From NCBI GenBank assembly GCA_036381015.1, contig DASVDR010000041.1:1-64000 (forward strand): a DNA stretch of 64,000 nucleotides, read 5' to 3'. The notes under the pieces were generated by a model that had not been told where the DNA came from, searched no databases, and was given only the letters and a program-made list of their open reading frames with translations. The stretch comes from Gammaproteobacteria bacterium (lineage in GTDB: Bacteria; Pseudomonadota; Gammaproteobacteria; Steroidobacterales; Rariloculaceae). Position numbers and translations under genes: made by a program. Numbering within the stretch: position 1 is the stretch's first letter; each line of letters opens with the position of its first letter. Shown in pieces: positions 14,452 through 23,228 of the stretch.

Positions 14452-16209
14452 TCAGCTCGCCTGGGCCTTCGGAGCGGCGCCGTGCTCGGGCCCGGGCGGG
14501 GACTCGATGGTCTGCTCGTACGCGTGCGCGAAGTCGTCGACGAACTGCGCCGGTAGCTCGCCGGGCGGATGGTGCATGACGACGTCGTACAGGTCCTTGT
14601 AGAAGTCCCAGTACTTCAGCTTGTTCGCGGCGCTCATCAGGCGTCCGGGCTTGCCGCGCACGAACTTCTGCTCGAGCTCCTCGGGCGCGAGCCGCGCGAC
14701 GAACACCTCGAGAGACTCGTGCAGCGCCTTCAGCAGCCGCTGCTGGTGCCGCTTCTCGTCCGCGAACACGTTGCGGATCGCATCGACGGGCGCCACGTAC
14801 TCGTCCGAGTCGAGCAGCAGCAGGTTCAGCAGCATCTCCTCGACGCCCTCGGAAAACTTCAACGGATTGTCGTCCTGCGGCTCGGTCGGCGTCGTCGGCA
14901 GCTTCAGCATGCGCTTCTGCTCGGCGCGCACCTCGAGGCTCTCGGCGATGCCGACGACCATCTCGCGAAGGAGCCGTCCGGCGCGCCGGAGGATCGCGTC
15001 GGCCTGCTGGGCGTCGACGGGCAGCGGCTCGAGGCCGGCGCCGACGAAGAACGGCTCGAGCGTCTTTACCGCGCGGGCTGCATCCACCGACGCGACCGCG
15101 GCGCCGGGCTTGCCCGCGGCGGCCGGGCGCGGCGGAGCGGAACGGCTCGACGCCGTGGCCGGCCGGGGCGAAAGCGGCGCAGACGACGGCCCGGACGACG
15201 CGCCCGATCCGTTCGTGATGCGCGCCGGTATTCGCCCGGTGAACGTCGCCGTCGGCGGCTGCTGCGGCGCGGCGGGGCGTGCGGAGGCGGCAGGCGCGGA
15301 GCGCGTGCGAGCCGTCGCGGCCGTCGACATCCGCGCGGGGGCGGCGGGCGCCGCTGGCCCGTTCGGGGCGACCGCGGCCGGCCGCCGGGCCGGGCGGCCG
15401 GCTTCGCCGGCGGCCGCAGAACGCGGCCTCGGCATCGCGATCTTCGCGCTCTGCCCCGGGTCGATCGTCTTCGCGGCCGCGCGCGGCGGCACGCGGTGGA
15501 GCCCGGTCGCGGACGTCGCCGAACCGCTCGCGGTCGCTTCGGCGCGCTTGACCGAAGCGCGGACGGTATCGGCGGGCTCGGCAGCCGACGCCGCCCCGGC
15601 CTTGGCCGGCGCGGAGGCGGGTGCGGCCGGGCGAGGTGCCTTCCGCTGGATGTGCGGCCTCGTTCGCGTCATGTCGTCGCCCTCGCTCGGCTCGAGCTCG
15701 AGCTCGAAGCCCGCATTCCGCGAAGGCGGCGTCAGCGACTCGATCTCCTCGTCGGACAGAAACATCTCCATGCCGACGCCGGTGATCTCGTATGCATCCA
15801 CGAGGTCTTCGCCGACCGGCTCCGGGGCTTCTACGCGTTGCGCGAGATCGACGGGATCGATGTGCCTCTCGTCGAGCGGCTCCGACTCGTCCTCGACCTC
15901 GACGCGGATCTCGTATTCCCCGAGCCTGATGCGGTCGCCGTTGAAGAGGCGCTGCGGCTTGCCGCGACCGACGGGTTGATCGGCGCCGTTCACGTACACG
16001 CCGTTCGTCGACGTGTCGACGATGTAGTAGCTGCCCGAGCGGAAGTCGATGCTCGCATGGCGGCTCGACACGTAGCGCTGCCCGTCCGGCAGCACCCAGT
16101 CGCAGTCGAGCGAGCGCCCGATAGTGCCGCCTTTACGGCCGAATTCCTTGACGCTGCGCGGACCGAGCTTCTGGGCGTTGCGGCCGACGACCCTGAGACG
16201 GAGGGCCAT
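14452..16209 (-). CDS. tagH: Type VI secretion-associated FHA domain protein (TagH/Fha-like)
   Basis: The 585-residue protein has an N-terminal FHA domain (about 27-103). GRSLDCDWVLPDG and SSRHASIDFRSG supply the phosphothreonine-binding Arg, Ser and His, followed by DTSTNGVYVNG. Residues about 175-395 are an Ala/Pro-rich low-complexity linker. The C-terminal domain (about 400-565) has RLLREMVVGIAESLEVRAEQK and NPLKFSEGVEEML, the signature of the type VI TagH domain. Fha proteins are phosphorylated by PpkA and dephosphorylated by PppA to switch on the secretion machine. It converges on the kinase-phosphatase pair. No structural type VI gene is nearby. Confidence 0.88.
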   Translation of the reverse strand: MALRLRVVGRNAQKLGPRSVKEFGRKGGTIGRSLDCDWVLPDGQRYVSSRHASIDFRSGSYYIVDTSTNGVYVNGADQPVGRGKPQRLFNGDRIRLGEYEIRVEVEDESEPLDERHIDPVDLAQRVEAPEPVGEDLVDAYEITGVGMEMFLSDEEIESLTPPSRNAGFELELEPSEGDDMTRTRPHIQRKAPRPAAPASAPAKAGAASAAEPADTVRASVKRAEATASGSATSATGLHRVPPRAAAKTIDPGQSAKIAMPRPRSAAAGEAGRPARRPAAVAPNGPAAPAAPARMSTAATARTRSAPAASARPAAPQQPPTATFTGRIPARITNGSGASSGPSSAPLSPRPATASSRSAPPRPAAAGKPGAAVASVDAARAVKTLEPFFVGAGLEPLPVDAQQADAILRRAGRLLREMVVGIAESLEVRAEQKRMLKLPTTPTEPQDDNPLKFSEGVEEMLLNLLLLDSDEYVAPVDAIRNVFADEKRHQQRLLKALHESLEVFVARLAPEELEQKFVRGKPGRLMSAANKLKYWDFYKDLYDVVMHHPPGELPAQFVDDFAHAYEQTIESPPGPEHGAAPKAQAS

Positions 16210-16474
16210 TCAGCGCGACCTCGTGCGATACGGGGCGATCATGCCGGGAGGCTTCCTTATGTCAGACGAATGACGGCTCGCGCGAGTATAACGGCGGCGC
16301 CGAACGCGCCGCGTCGCGCGATGCTCGTACTGTGACGAGCTTCTCAGGCATGCCCGAGCGAGCCGTGCGCCGAGCGCGCGGGCGGGAGAGCGAGCGGCCG
16401 GAGCGGGCGGTGCGGGCCGCTCCCGCAGCCCTTGTGCTAAGCTCGAACGGCTTCCCGGGGCCGGGGTTTGCAGG

Positions 16475-16831
16475 ATGTCGTCGTCGAAGCCGATCTACAA
16501 AGTCATCTTCGTGAATCAAGGCAAGATTTACGAGATCTACGCTCGGCAGGTCAGCCATGGAGGCCTGTTCGGGTTCATCGAGGTCGAGAAGCTGGTCTTC
16601 GGTACCCGCTCCACGGTGGTCGTCGACCCGTCGGAGGAGCGGATCCGGAGCGAGTTCGAGGGCGTCAAGCGCACCTACCTGCCGCTCCACTCCGTCCTTC
16701 GAATCGACGAGGTGGACAAGCAGGGCACGAGCAAGATCACGAACGTCGAGGGAGGGAACGTGGCGCAGTTTCCGCTCGCGATGTACTCCCCGCCCGGCAC
16801 CGGCGGCAAAAGCGGTCCGCGCGAGTCTTGA
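16475..16831 (+). CDS. DUF1820 family protein
   Basis: This 118-residue conserved protein of gammaproteobacteria has no known function. It has the family pattern IYKVIFVNQGKIYEIYAR, GFIEVEKLVFG and VVVDPSEERIRSEFEGVKRT. It is a compact, mainly beta protein with no signal peptide or membrane segment. The C-terminal 25 residues are Gly/Pro-rich and variable. The ATG is at 16475, and the gene ends 11 bp before the MBL hydrolase, so the two probably form an operon. Confidence 0.9.
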   Translation: MSSSKPIYKVIFVNQGKIYEIYARQVSHGGLFGFIEVEKLVFGTRSTVVVDPSEERIRSEFEGVKRTYLPLHSVLRIDEVDKQGTSKITNVEGGNVAQFPLAMYSPPGTGGKSGPRES

Positions 16832-16842
16832 GCGGCGCGACG

Positions 16843-17598
16843 ATGCGTTTCGCATCGCTCGCGAGCGGCAGCCGGGGCAATGCGCTGCTCGTCGAGTTCG
16901 GCGACACGCTGCTGATGATCGACTGCGGCTTGACGCTCCGCGACGTCGAGGAGCGGCTCGGCGCTCTCGGCCGCTGCCCCGCCGACGTCGCGGGAGTTCT
17001 CGTCACGCACGAGCACCACGACCATCTGCGGGGCGTCGCACCCTTCGCTCGGCGTCACGACGTGCCGGTATGGATGACGCCCGGGACGGCGCGGGCGGCC
17101 GACGGCTTCGGCGAGGTCAACGTCCTCAGCAGCCACCGCCCGTTTCGGATCGGCGGCATCGCGGTCGAGCCCTTCCCGGTGCCGCATGACGCGCGCGAGC
17201 CGTGTCAGTTCGTGCTGCGGGCCGGAGGGCGGCGCCTGGGCGTGCTCACGGATACCGGGCACGTCACGCTCCACATCCGCGAGCGGCTCTCGCGCTGCCA
17301 CGCGCTCGCGCTCGAGTGCAATCACGATGCCGAGGAGCTCGCGCGAAGCAGCTATCCCCCGTCCGTGAAGATGCGCGTGGCGTCGCCGTACGGCCACTTG
17401 AACAACGCTCAAGCCGCCGCTCTCGTCGAGAGCTGCGTGCACGCCGAGCTGCAATGGGTCGTTGCGATGCACGTCAGCGAGCGCAACAACTCGCCGGAGC
17501 GCGTGCGCGGCGCCCTCGCCCCGGCGCTCGACCCGGCCCGAATCCCGCTCCACGTCGCCGAGCAGGATCGCGTGAGCGGCTGGCTCGAGATCGCGTAG
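16843..17598 (+). CDS. MBL-fold metallo-hydrolase (YycJ/WalJ-like)
   Basis: The 251-residue metallo-beta-lactamase fold protein starts [18 protein letters not shown], typical of the YycJ subgroup. The metal motif [10 protein letters not shown] supplies two zinc or manganese ions, with further ligands in VPHDA, LTDTGHV and the late MHVSERNN. YycJ-like proteins are thought to be 5'-3' DNA exonucleases linked to mismatch repair in Gram-positives; the role in proteobacteria is less clear. It follows the DUF1820 gene by 11 bp and precedes purL. Confidence 0.87.
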   Translation: MRFASLASGSRGNALLVEFGDTLLMIDCGLTLRDVEERLGALGRCPADVAGVLVTHEHHDHLRGVAPFARRHDVPVWMTPGTARAADGFGEVNVLSSHRPFRIGGIAVEPFPVPHDAREPCQFVLRAGGRRLGVLTDTGHVTLHIRERLSRCHALALECNHDAEELARSSYPPSVKMRVASPYGHLNNAQAAALVESCVHAELQWVVAMHVSERNNSPERVRGALAPALDPARIPLHVAEQDRVSGWLEIA

Positions 17599-17601
17599 TG
17601 G

Positions 17602-17607
17602 TATCAT
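17602..17607 (+). promoter_or_regulatory. Putative -10 box of purL
   Basis: TATCAT at 17602-17607, 43 bp before the purL ATG, resembles a sigma70 -10. There is no convincing -35 and no PurR-like box that I can identify. Confidence 0.35.
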
Positions 17608-17650
17608 CTGTGCTTCCCCACCGCGATCACTGAGCTTCGGCAGCTACCCG

Positions 17651-20600
17651 ATGACGATGCTGCAGCTGGCCGGCCCGACGGCCGAGACGGCGTTCCGGCT
17701 GAGCAAGCTGCGCGACGCGCTGCGCGGGCGGGTCCCCGGCATCGAGGACGTGTCCGTGCGCTTCGTCCACTACGTTCATCTCGCGCGGCCGCTCGACGCT
17801 CGCGAGCGGGAAGTCCTCGCTGCGCTGCTCGCATACGGGGAAGGCGCCGGCAGCGACGAATCGGCGTCCTGCTTCCTCCACGTCGTGCCGCGCCTCGGCA
17901 CGATCTCGCCGTGGGCGTCGAAGGCCACGGACATTGCGAAGATGTGCGCGCTACCGGTGCGCCGTATCGAGCGCGGGCGCGTGTACGCGTTGCGCGTCGC
18001 CGCTCCCCTCGGCGCGGCCGACGTCGGCCGCATCGCGCCGCTGCTCCACGACCGCATGACGGAGACGCTGCTGACGGCGCCCCCCGGCGAGGAGGTGCTG
18101 TTCGCCGAGCATGCGCCGCGCCCGGCCGCGGCCGTCGACGTGCTCGGCGGCGGCGCGGAAGCGCTCGAGCGCGCGAACGCGGATCTCGGCCTCGCGCTCT
18201 CGGCCGACGAGATCGATTACCTCGCCGCGCAATTCGCCGCGCTCGGCCGCAACCCCACCGACGTCGAGCTGATGATGTTCGCGCAGGTGAACTCCGAGCA
18301 CTGCCGGCACAAGGTGTTCAACGCCGACTGGCTCATCGACGGCGAGGCCGCGCCGAAGAGCCTGTTCCAGATGATCCGCAACACGTACGCGGCCGCGCCG
18401 CACGGCGTGCTTTCGGCGTACAAGGACAACGCCGCCGTGCTGCGCGGGGCGATGACCGAGTGGTGGTTCCCGGATCCCGCCACGGGTCAATACCGCGGCA
18501 TCGAGGAGGCGGCGAATCTCGTCGTGAAGGTCGAGACGCACAACCATCCGACCGCGATCTCGCCGTTTCCCGGCGCGGCGACCGGCTCGGGCGGCGAGAT
18601 CCGCGACGAAGGCGCGACCGGGCGGGGCGCGAAGCCGAAGGCGGGGCTCACCGGCTTCACGGTCTCGCACCTCCACGTGCCGGATTGGCCGCAGCCTTGG
18701 GAGAGCCGTTCGCCGGGGACGCCGGACCGTATCGCGACGCCTCTTTCGATCATGCTCGAGGCGCCGATCGGCGCCGCGCAGTTCAACAACGAGTTCGGCC
18801 GGCCGAACCTCGCGGGATACTTCCGAACCTGCCTTCTTCGCGCGGACGGGGAATGGCGGGGCTATCACAAGCCGATCATGATTGCCGGCGGCGTCGGCAA
18901 CGTGCGCTCGCAGCACGTCGAGAAGCGGCGCGCGGGGCCGGGTGCGAAGCTCGTCGTGCTCGGCGGTCCGGCCATGCTGATCGGTCTCGGCGGCGGCGCC
19001 GCGTCGTCGCAACGGAGCGGCGCGGGCGAGGAAGCGCTCGACTTCGCGTCCGTGCAGCGCGGCAATCCGGAGATGCAGCGGCGCGCCCAAGAGGTGATCG
19101 ACACGTGCTGGGCCCTGGGCGAGCGCAATCCCATCGCCGCCATCCACGACATCGGCGCCGGCGGGCTCTCGAACGCCGTGCCGGAGATCGTCGATCACTG
19201 CGGCTGCGGCGCGCGGATCGAGCTTCGCAACGTGCCGAGCGACGAGCCCGGCATGAGCCCGATGGAGCTCTGGGCGAACGAGTCTCAGGAGCGTTACATG
19301 CTCGCGATCGAGGCCGACGCGCTGCCGGTCTTCGAGCGCATCTGCGAGCGGGAGCGATGTCCCTATGCAGTGATCGGCGAGCTCACCGCGGAGCGAGATC
19401 TCGTCGTCGAGGACGCGCACTTCGGCGACCGTCCGGTCGACCTTCCGATGGACGTGCTGCTCGGGCGGCCGCCGAAGATGACGCGCCGCGCCCGGCGCGT
19501 TTCCCCGACGCTCGACGCATGGGATACGCGCGGTATCCGGCTCGACGAAGCCGTCGAGCGCGTTCTCGCGTTCCCGGCCGTCGCCGACAAGTCCTTCCTG
19601 ATCCACATCGGCGATCGCACGGTCGGCGGCACGTCGTCGCGGGATCAGCTCGTCGGGCCGTGGCAGGTGCCGGTCGCCGACGTCGCGGTCACGACGTCCG
19701 GCTACACGGGCTACACGGGCGAGGCGATGGCCGTCGGCGAGCGAACCCCCGTCGCGATCGGCGACGGCGCGGCGTCCGCGCGGCTCGCCGTCGCCGAGGC
19801 CGTGACGAACATCGCTGCAGCCGACGTCGAGGCGCTCGGGGACGTGCGGTTGTCGGCGAACTGGATGGCCGCTGCCGGATTCCGTGACGACGACTGGCAG
19901 CTCTACGAGATGGTCAGAGTCGTCGGCGAGGAGCTTTGCCCGGCGCTCGGCATCGCCGTGCCGGTCGGCAAGGATTCGTTGTCGATGCGTACCGTCTGGC
20001 GCGCCGACGACGGCGAGGAGCGCTCCGTGACCGCTCCCGTGTCGCTGATCGTGTCCGCGTTCGCGCCGGTCGGCGACGTCCGTCGAACGCTGACGCCGGA
20101 GCTGCGGAGCGACGCGGGCGACACGCTCTTGGTGCTGATCGATCTCGCGGGCGGCCGCACCCGGCTCGGCGGCTCCTGTCTCGCGCAGAGCTTCGGCGTG
20201 TACGGCGGCGAGCCGCCGGACCTCGACGATCCGGCGAAGCTGAAGGCCTTCTTCGCGGCGCAGCGCGCGCTTCGCGAGGCCGGGCTCGTGCTCGCATATC
20301 ACGACCGCTCCGACGGCGGCGTGCTCGTCACGCTCGCGGAGATGGCCTTCGCATCGCGCGCTGGCCTCGACGTCGACGTGCCGGACGACGCGGATCCGCT
20401 CGCGTGGCTGTTCGCCGAGGAGCCGGGCGCCGTGCTGCAGGTGCGGCGCGCGGATCTTTCGAGCGTGCGCGCGATTCTCGCCGCGCACGGCCTCGAGCAG
20501 GCTGCCCGGCCGGTCGCGGCCCCGGCCGCGCACCGCGACTTCGTCGTGCGCCACCGCGGCGACGTCGTGTTCCGCGCGCCGCGCGTCGCGCTGCATCGGC

Positions 20601-21550
20601 ACTGGTCCGAGCTCACGTATCGGATGCAGGCGCTCCGCGACGATCCGGACTGCGCGCGCGAAGCGAGGGACGCCCGGCTCGACGAGGACGATCCGGGGCT
20701 CTCCGCGCGCTTGACGTTCGATCTCGCGGCCGAGGTCGAGGCCCGGCCGCGCGCGCACGCGCGCCGGGTGCGCCCGAAAGTGGCGGTGCTTCGCGAGCAG
20801 GGCGTGAACAGCCATCGCGAAATGGCTGCGACGCTCGAGCGCGCCGGGTTCGATGCGTACGACGTGCATATGAGCGACCTCTTCGCCGGACGGATGCGGC
20901 TCGACGGGTTGCGCGGTCTCGTTACGTGCGGCGGCTTCTCGTACGGGGACGTGCTCGGCGCCGGAGAAGGGTGGGCGAAGTCGATTCTCTACAACGACGG
21001 CCTCCGCGAGATGTTCGCCGAGTTCTTCGCGCGGGAGGACGCGTTCGCACTCGGTGTCTGCAACGGCTGCCAGATGCTCGCCGCGCTGAAGTCGCTGATC
21101 CCCGGCACGGATGCATGGCCGAAGTTCGTACGCAATCGCTCCGATCAGTTCGAAGCCCGCCTGTCCATGGTCCGGATCGAGCCGAGCCCTTCGATCCTGC
21201 TTCGCGGAATGGTCGGGTCCGAGCTGCCGATCGTCACGTCGCACGGCGAGGGACGTGCCGCCTTCGCCGCGGCCGAGCATCTCGAGCGCTGCGACGCCGG
21301 GCTCACGGCGCTGCGGTACATCACGAATCGGGGAGAGCCGGCCGACCGCTATCCCGCGAACCCGAACGGATCACCGCGAGGCATCGCGGGCCTGACGAAC
21401 GAGGACGGACGCGTGACGATCGTGATGCCTCACCCGGAGCGCGCGTTCCGCACGGTGCAGCACTCGTGGCATCCGGCGGATTGGGGCGAGCACGCGCCGT
21501 GGCAAAAACTATTCGACAACGCGCGCGACTGGGTCGGCTCCGTGAGCTGA
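17651..21550 (+). CDS. purL: Phosphoribosylformylglycinamidine synthase (large, single-chain)
   Basis: This 1299-residue enzyme converts FGAR, glutamine and ATP to FGAM in purine synthesis. The order is the N-terminal domain, a linker, two AIRS-type synthase halves and a C-terminal class I glutamine amidotransferase. The synthase part contains [46 protein letters not shown]-type motifs and SYKDNAAV-like residues. The amidotransferase nucleophile is Cys1137 in GVCNGCQML, and the late HPERAFR supplies the His-Glu pair. Length is as in Escherichia coli (about 1295). The start ATG at 17651 is followed by a second ATG two codons later. No smaller PurQ or PurS is needed. Confidence 0.96.
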   Translation: MTMLQLAGPTAETAFRLSKLRDALRGRVPGIEDVSVRFVHYVHLARPLDAREREVLAALLAYGEGAGSDESASCFLHVVPRLGTISPWASKATDIAKMCALPVRRIERGRVYALRVAAPLGAADVGRIAPLLHDRMTETLLTAPPGEEVLFAEHAPRPAAAVDVLGGGAEALERANADLGLALSADEIDYLAAQFAALGRNPTDVELMMFAQVNSEHCRHKVFNADWLIDGEAAPKSLFQMIRNTYAAAPHGVLSAYKDNAAVLRGAMTEWWFPDPATGQYRGIEEAANLVVKVETHNHPTAISPFPGAATGSGGEIRDEGATGRGAKPKAGLTGFTVSHLHVPDWPQPWESRSPGTPDRIATPLSIMLEAPIGAAQFNNEFGRPNLAGYFRTCLLRADGEWRGYHKPIMIAGGVGNVRSQHVEKRRAGPGAKLVVLGGPAMLIGLGGGAASSQRSGAGEEALDFASVQRGNPEMQRRAQEVIDTCWALGERNPIAAIHDIGAGGLSNAVPEIVDHCGCGARIELRNVPSDEPGMSPMELWANESQERYMLAIEADALPVFERICERERCPYAVIGELTAERDLVVEDAHFGDRPVDLPMDVLLGRPPKMTRRARRVSPTLDAWDTRGIRLDEAVERVLAFPAVADKSFLIHIGDRTVGGTSSRDQLVGPWQVPVADVAVTTSGYTGYTGEAMAVGERTPVAIGDGAASARLAVAEAVTNIAAADVEALGDVRLSANWMAAAGFRDDDWQLYEMVRVVGEELCPALGIAVPVGKDSLSMRTVWRADDGEERSVTAPVSLIVSAFAPVGDVRRTLTPELRSDAGDTLLVLIDLAGGRTRLGGSCLAQSFGVYGGEPPDLDDPAKLKAFFAAQRALREAGLVLAYHDRSDGGVLVTLAEMAFASRAGLDVDVPDDADPLAWLFAEEPGAVLQVRRADLSSVRAILAAHGLEQAARPVAAPAAHRDFVVRHRGDVVFRAPRVALHRHWSELTYRMQALRDDPDCAREARDARLDEDDPGLSARLTFDLAAEVEARPRAHARRVRPKVAVLREQGVNSHREMAATLERAGFDAYDVHMSDLFAGRMRLDGLRGLVTCGGFSYGDVLGAGEGWAKSILYNDGLREMFAEFFAREDAFALGVCNGCQMLAALKSLIPGTDAWPKFVRNRSDQFEARLSMVRIEPSPSILLRGMVGSELPIVTSHGEGRAAFAAAEHLERCDAGLTALRYITNRGEPADRYPANPNGSPRGIAGLTNEDGRVTIVMPHPERAFRTVQHSWHPADWGEHAPWQKLFDNARDWVGSVS

Positions 21551-21963
21551 ACGTGCGCCTTCGCGTCTGCGCCGGCCCGGCTCCTCGAGTGCCGCTCGCC
21601 TTCATTCCCGTTTCGGGCCTTTTCCGCACGCCGTAATACACGAGCCGCGTCGGCAAACGTCGTACGATCGCGACGTCTCCAAGCGGAGACACGTTGCCGA
21701 GGCGAAATCGCAGCTCTAGGGTGCAGAAGCGGCGGCCGGGCTGCGCGCGGAGAGCGCTGCGAAACGGCGCCGCGGGAAGAGTGAGACCTGGCTCATAGAT
21801 TCGGCCGGTACGCGCGACATAAGGTGTGGGAGCCGAACCGGGACGCGACCCAACCGCGCGAATCGAGTATCGACGGTATCGGGACGCACCGCGCTGCTGC
21901 GGTCCACGTTCGCCGGCACCGCCTTGCGTCGGCGCCGTCAGACGGCGATGCAGCTCGGGAACG
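21551..21963. other. Intergenic region between purL and the envelope locus
   Basis: About 410 bp without a convincing gene. There is a short perfect stem GTCTCC-N4-GGAGAC near 21675-21690 and a TTCGGC/GCCGAA inverted repeat around 21805-21840. The promoter of the downstream ten-gene locus should lie here, but no clear hexamer pair is seen. Frames on the minus strand have poor codon statistics. Confidence 0.35.
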
Positions 21964-22491
21964 ATGGTCGAAGCCGCAGCAATGATAGTTAGCCGTTCGA
22001 TTAAGTTTGCGGTTGCCGTCGCCGCGATCGCGGCCGGCGAGGGACATGCGGCACTGCCATCTCCCGGGGCGCAAGCCCCGGACTTCGTCTTGAAGAGCGT
22101 CGCCGGCAACAACGTTCGGTTGTCCGAATATCGCGGCGAGGTCGTGATGGTCGTCTTCTGGGCGGCGTGGTGCGGCGACGATTGCCGCGCTCAGCTCGAG
22201 CACGCCGCCGAGCTTCACTCGGTCTATCGCGACGCGGGGCTCGCGCTCGTCGCCGTGAGTCTCGACGAGGACCGTGACGACGCCGCGTCCGCAGCCCGAT
22301 CTCTCGGCGCCGGGTATCCGGTCCTGCACGATGCCGGCGGATTCGTGGGGCGCCTTTACGACGTGGATTCGCTGCCGACGCTGATCCTGGTCGATCGGCG
22401 CGGCGTGGTGCGCCGGGTTTTCGTCGGCTACGAGACCGGCGACGAGCAGGCTTACCGCGCCGGCGTACGCGACCTGCTGCGCGAGCTTTGA
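21964..22491 (+). CDS. TlpA/redoxin-like exported thiol-disulfide protein with a CxxxC site
   Basis: The product is 175 residues from ATG 21964 (21982 is an alternative). A signal peptide covers about 1-30. The thioredoxin fold then begins with GAQAPDFVLKSVAG and FWAAWCGDDCRAQLEHA, with the cis-proline loop SLPTLILVDRRG. The active-site cysteines are C70 and C74, with three residues between them instead of two. That is unusual for TlpA/ResA proteins and would alter redox behaviour. It is probably periplasmic. It lies 79 bp before the next gene and may lead the envelope operon. Confidence 0.82.
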   Translation: MVEAAAMIVSRSIKFAVAVAAIAAGEGHAALPSPGAQAPDFVLKSVAGNNVRLSEYRGEVVMVVFWAAWCGDDCRAQLEHAAELHSVYRDAGLALVAVSLDEDRDDAASAARSLGAGYPVLHDAGGFVGRLYDVDSLPTLILVDRRGVVRRVFVGYETGDEQAYRAGVRDLLREL

Positions 22492-22570
22492 TCGCCGTCA
22501 TCGGTGCTCGACAACGGACCGCGGCGAAGGCGATGAACCGGGAGCGGCCGACGGCCGCCGGAGCGAAGCA

Positions 22571-23224
22571 ATGAGAAGAATCTCGACGAGGGCGAGGTAT
22601 GGGCGCCGCGCGCATGCGCGAGCGGCCGTTGCGGCTCTGCTGCTGACCACGGCGGCGACGGGCATCGTCGCCGCGGACGACGTTGCCGCGCCGGCCGCGT
22701 CTTCGCCGGCTGCCGCCGCGCCCGCGCCCGACTTCGGCGCGGGCCCGGAGGAGACCGCGGCGGCGAGCGCCGCGGAGGTCCGCACGCTGGACGAGGAGGT
22801 GCAGGACCTGAAGGAGCTCGCGGTGGAGCTGAATCGCGATCTCTTCCTGCTCGAGGAGGAGCTGCTATTCCCGTCGAGCACGCAGGTCGCGGTATTCGTC
22901 TCGATGGACGTCGGCGAGTTCTTCACGCTCGATTCCGTCGAGCTCGAGATCGACGGCAAGAACGTCACGAACTACCTCTACACGGACCGCGAGGTCGACG
23001 CGCTGTTCCGCGGCGGCGTGCAGCGGCTCTACGTCGGCAACCTTCGCGCCGGCGAGCACGAGCTGGTCGCCTTCTTTACCGGCCGCGGGCCTCACGAGCG
23101 CGACTATCGCCGCGGCGCCACGCTCGCGTTCGAGAAAGGCATCGGTCCGAAGTACATCGAGCTGCAAATCTCCGACAGCGAAAGCCGCCTGCAGCCGGAG
23201 TTCGTCGTGAGGGAGTGGGAGTAG
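22571..23224 (+). CDS. Exported protein with coiled coil and beta domain, envelope locus gene 2
   Basis: This 217-residue protein has an N-terminal signal peptide (about 1-35), an Ala/Pro-rich stretch to about 65, and a short acidic coiled coil (about 68-98, EEVQDLKELAVELNRDLFLLE). A beta-rich domain follows with VFVSMDVGEFFTLDSVEL, a YVGNLRAGEHELVAFF motif and EFVVREWE at the end. I do not know a named family for it. Similar proteins accompany TPR and ExbB/ExbD genes in related bacteria, as far as I recall. It stops 4 bp before the next GTG, so it is operonic. It probably acts in the periplasm as part of the complex. Confidence 0.75.
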   Translation: MRRISTRARYGRRAHARAAVAALLLTTAATGIVAADDVAAPAASSPAAAAPAPDFGAGPEETAAASAAEVRTLDEEVQDLKELAVELNRDLFLLEEELLFPSSTQVAVFVSMDVGEFFTLDSVELEIDGKNVTNYLYTDREVDALFRGGVQRLYVGNLRAGEHELVAFFTGRGPHERDYRRGATLAFEKGIGPKYIELQISDSESRLQPEFVVREWE

Positions 23225-23228
23225 AAAC

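Noticed and set aside
17951-21280. 1109-residue minus-strand frame opposite purL
   Set aside because: Antisense shadow; purL motifs are unambiguous on the plus strand.
21600-21830. Possible riboswitch in the leader of the envelope locus
   Set aside because: I compared it mentally with cyclic-di-GMP (GEMM), cobalamin and TPP consensus cores and found no match; only simple stems are present.
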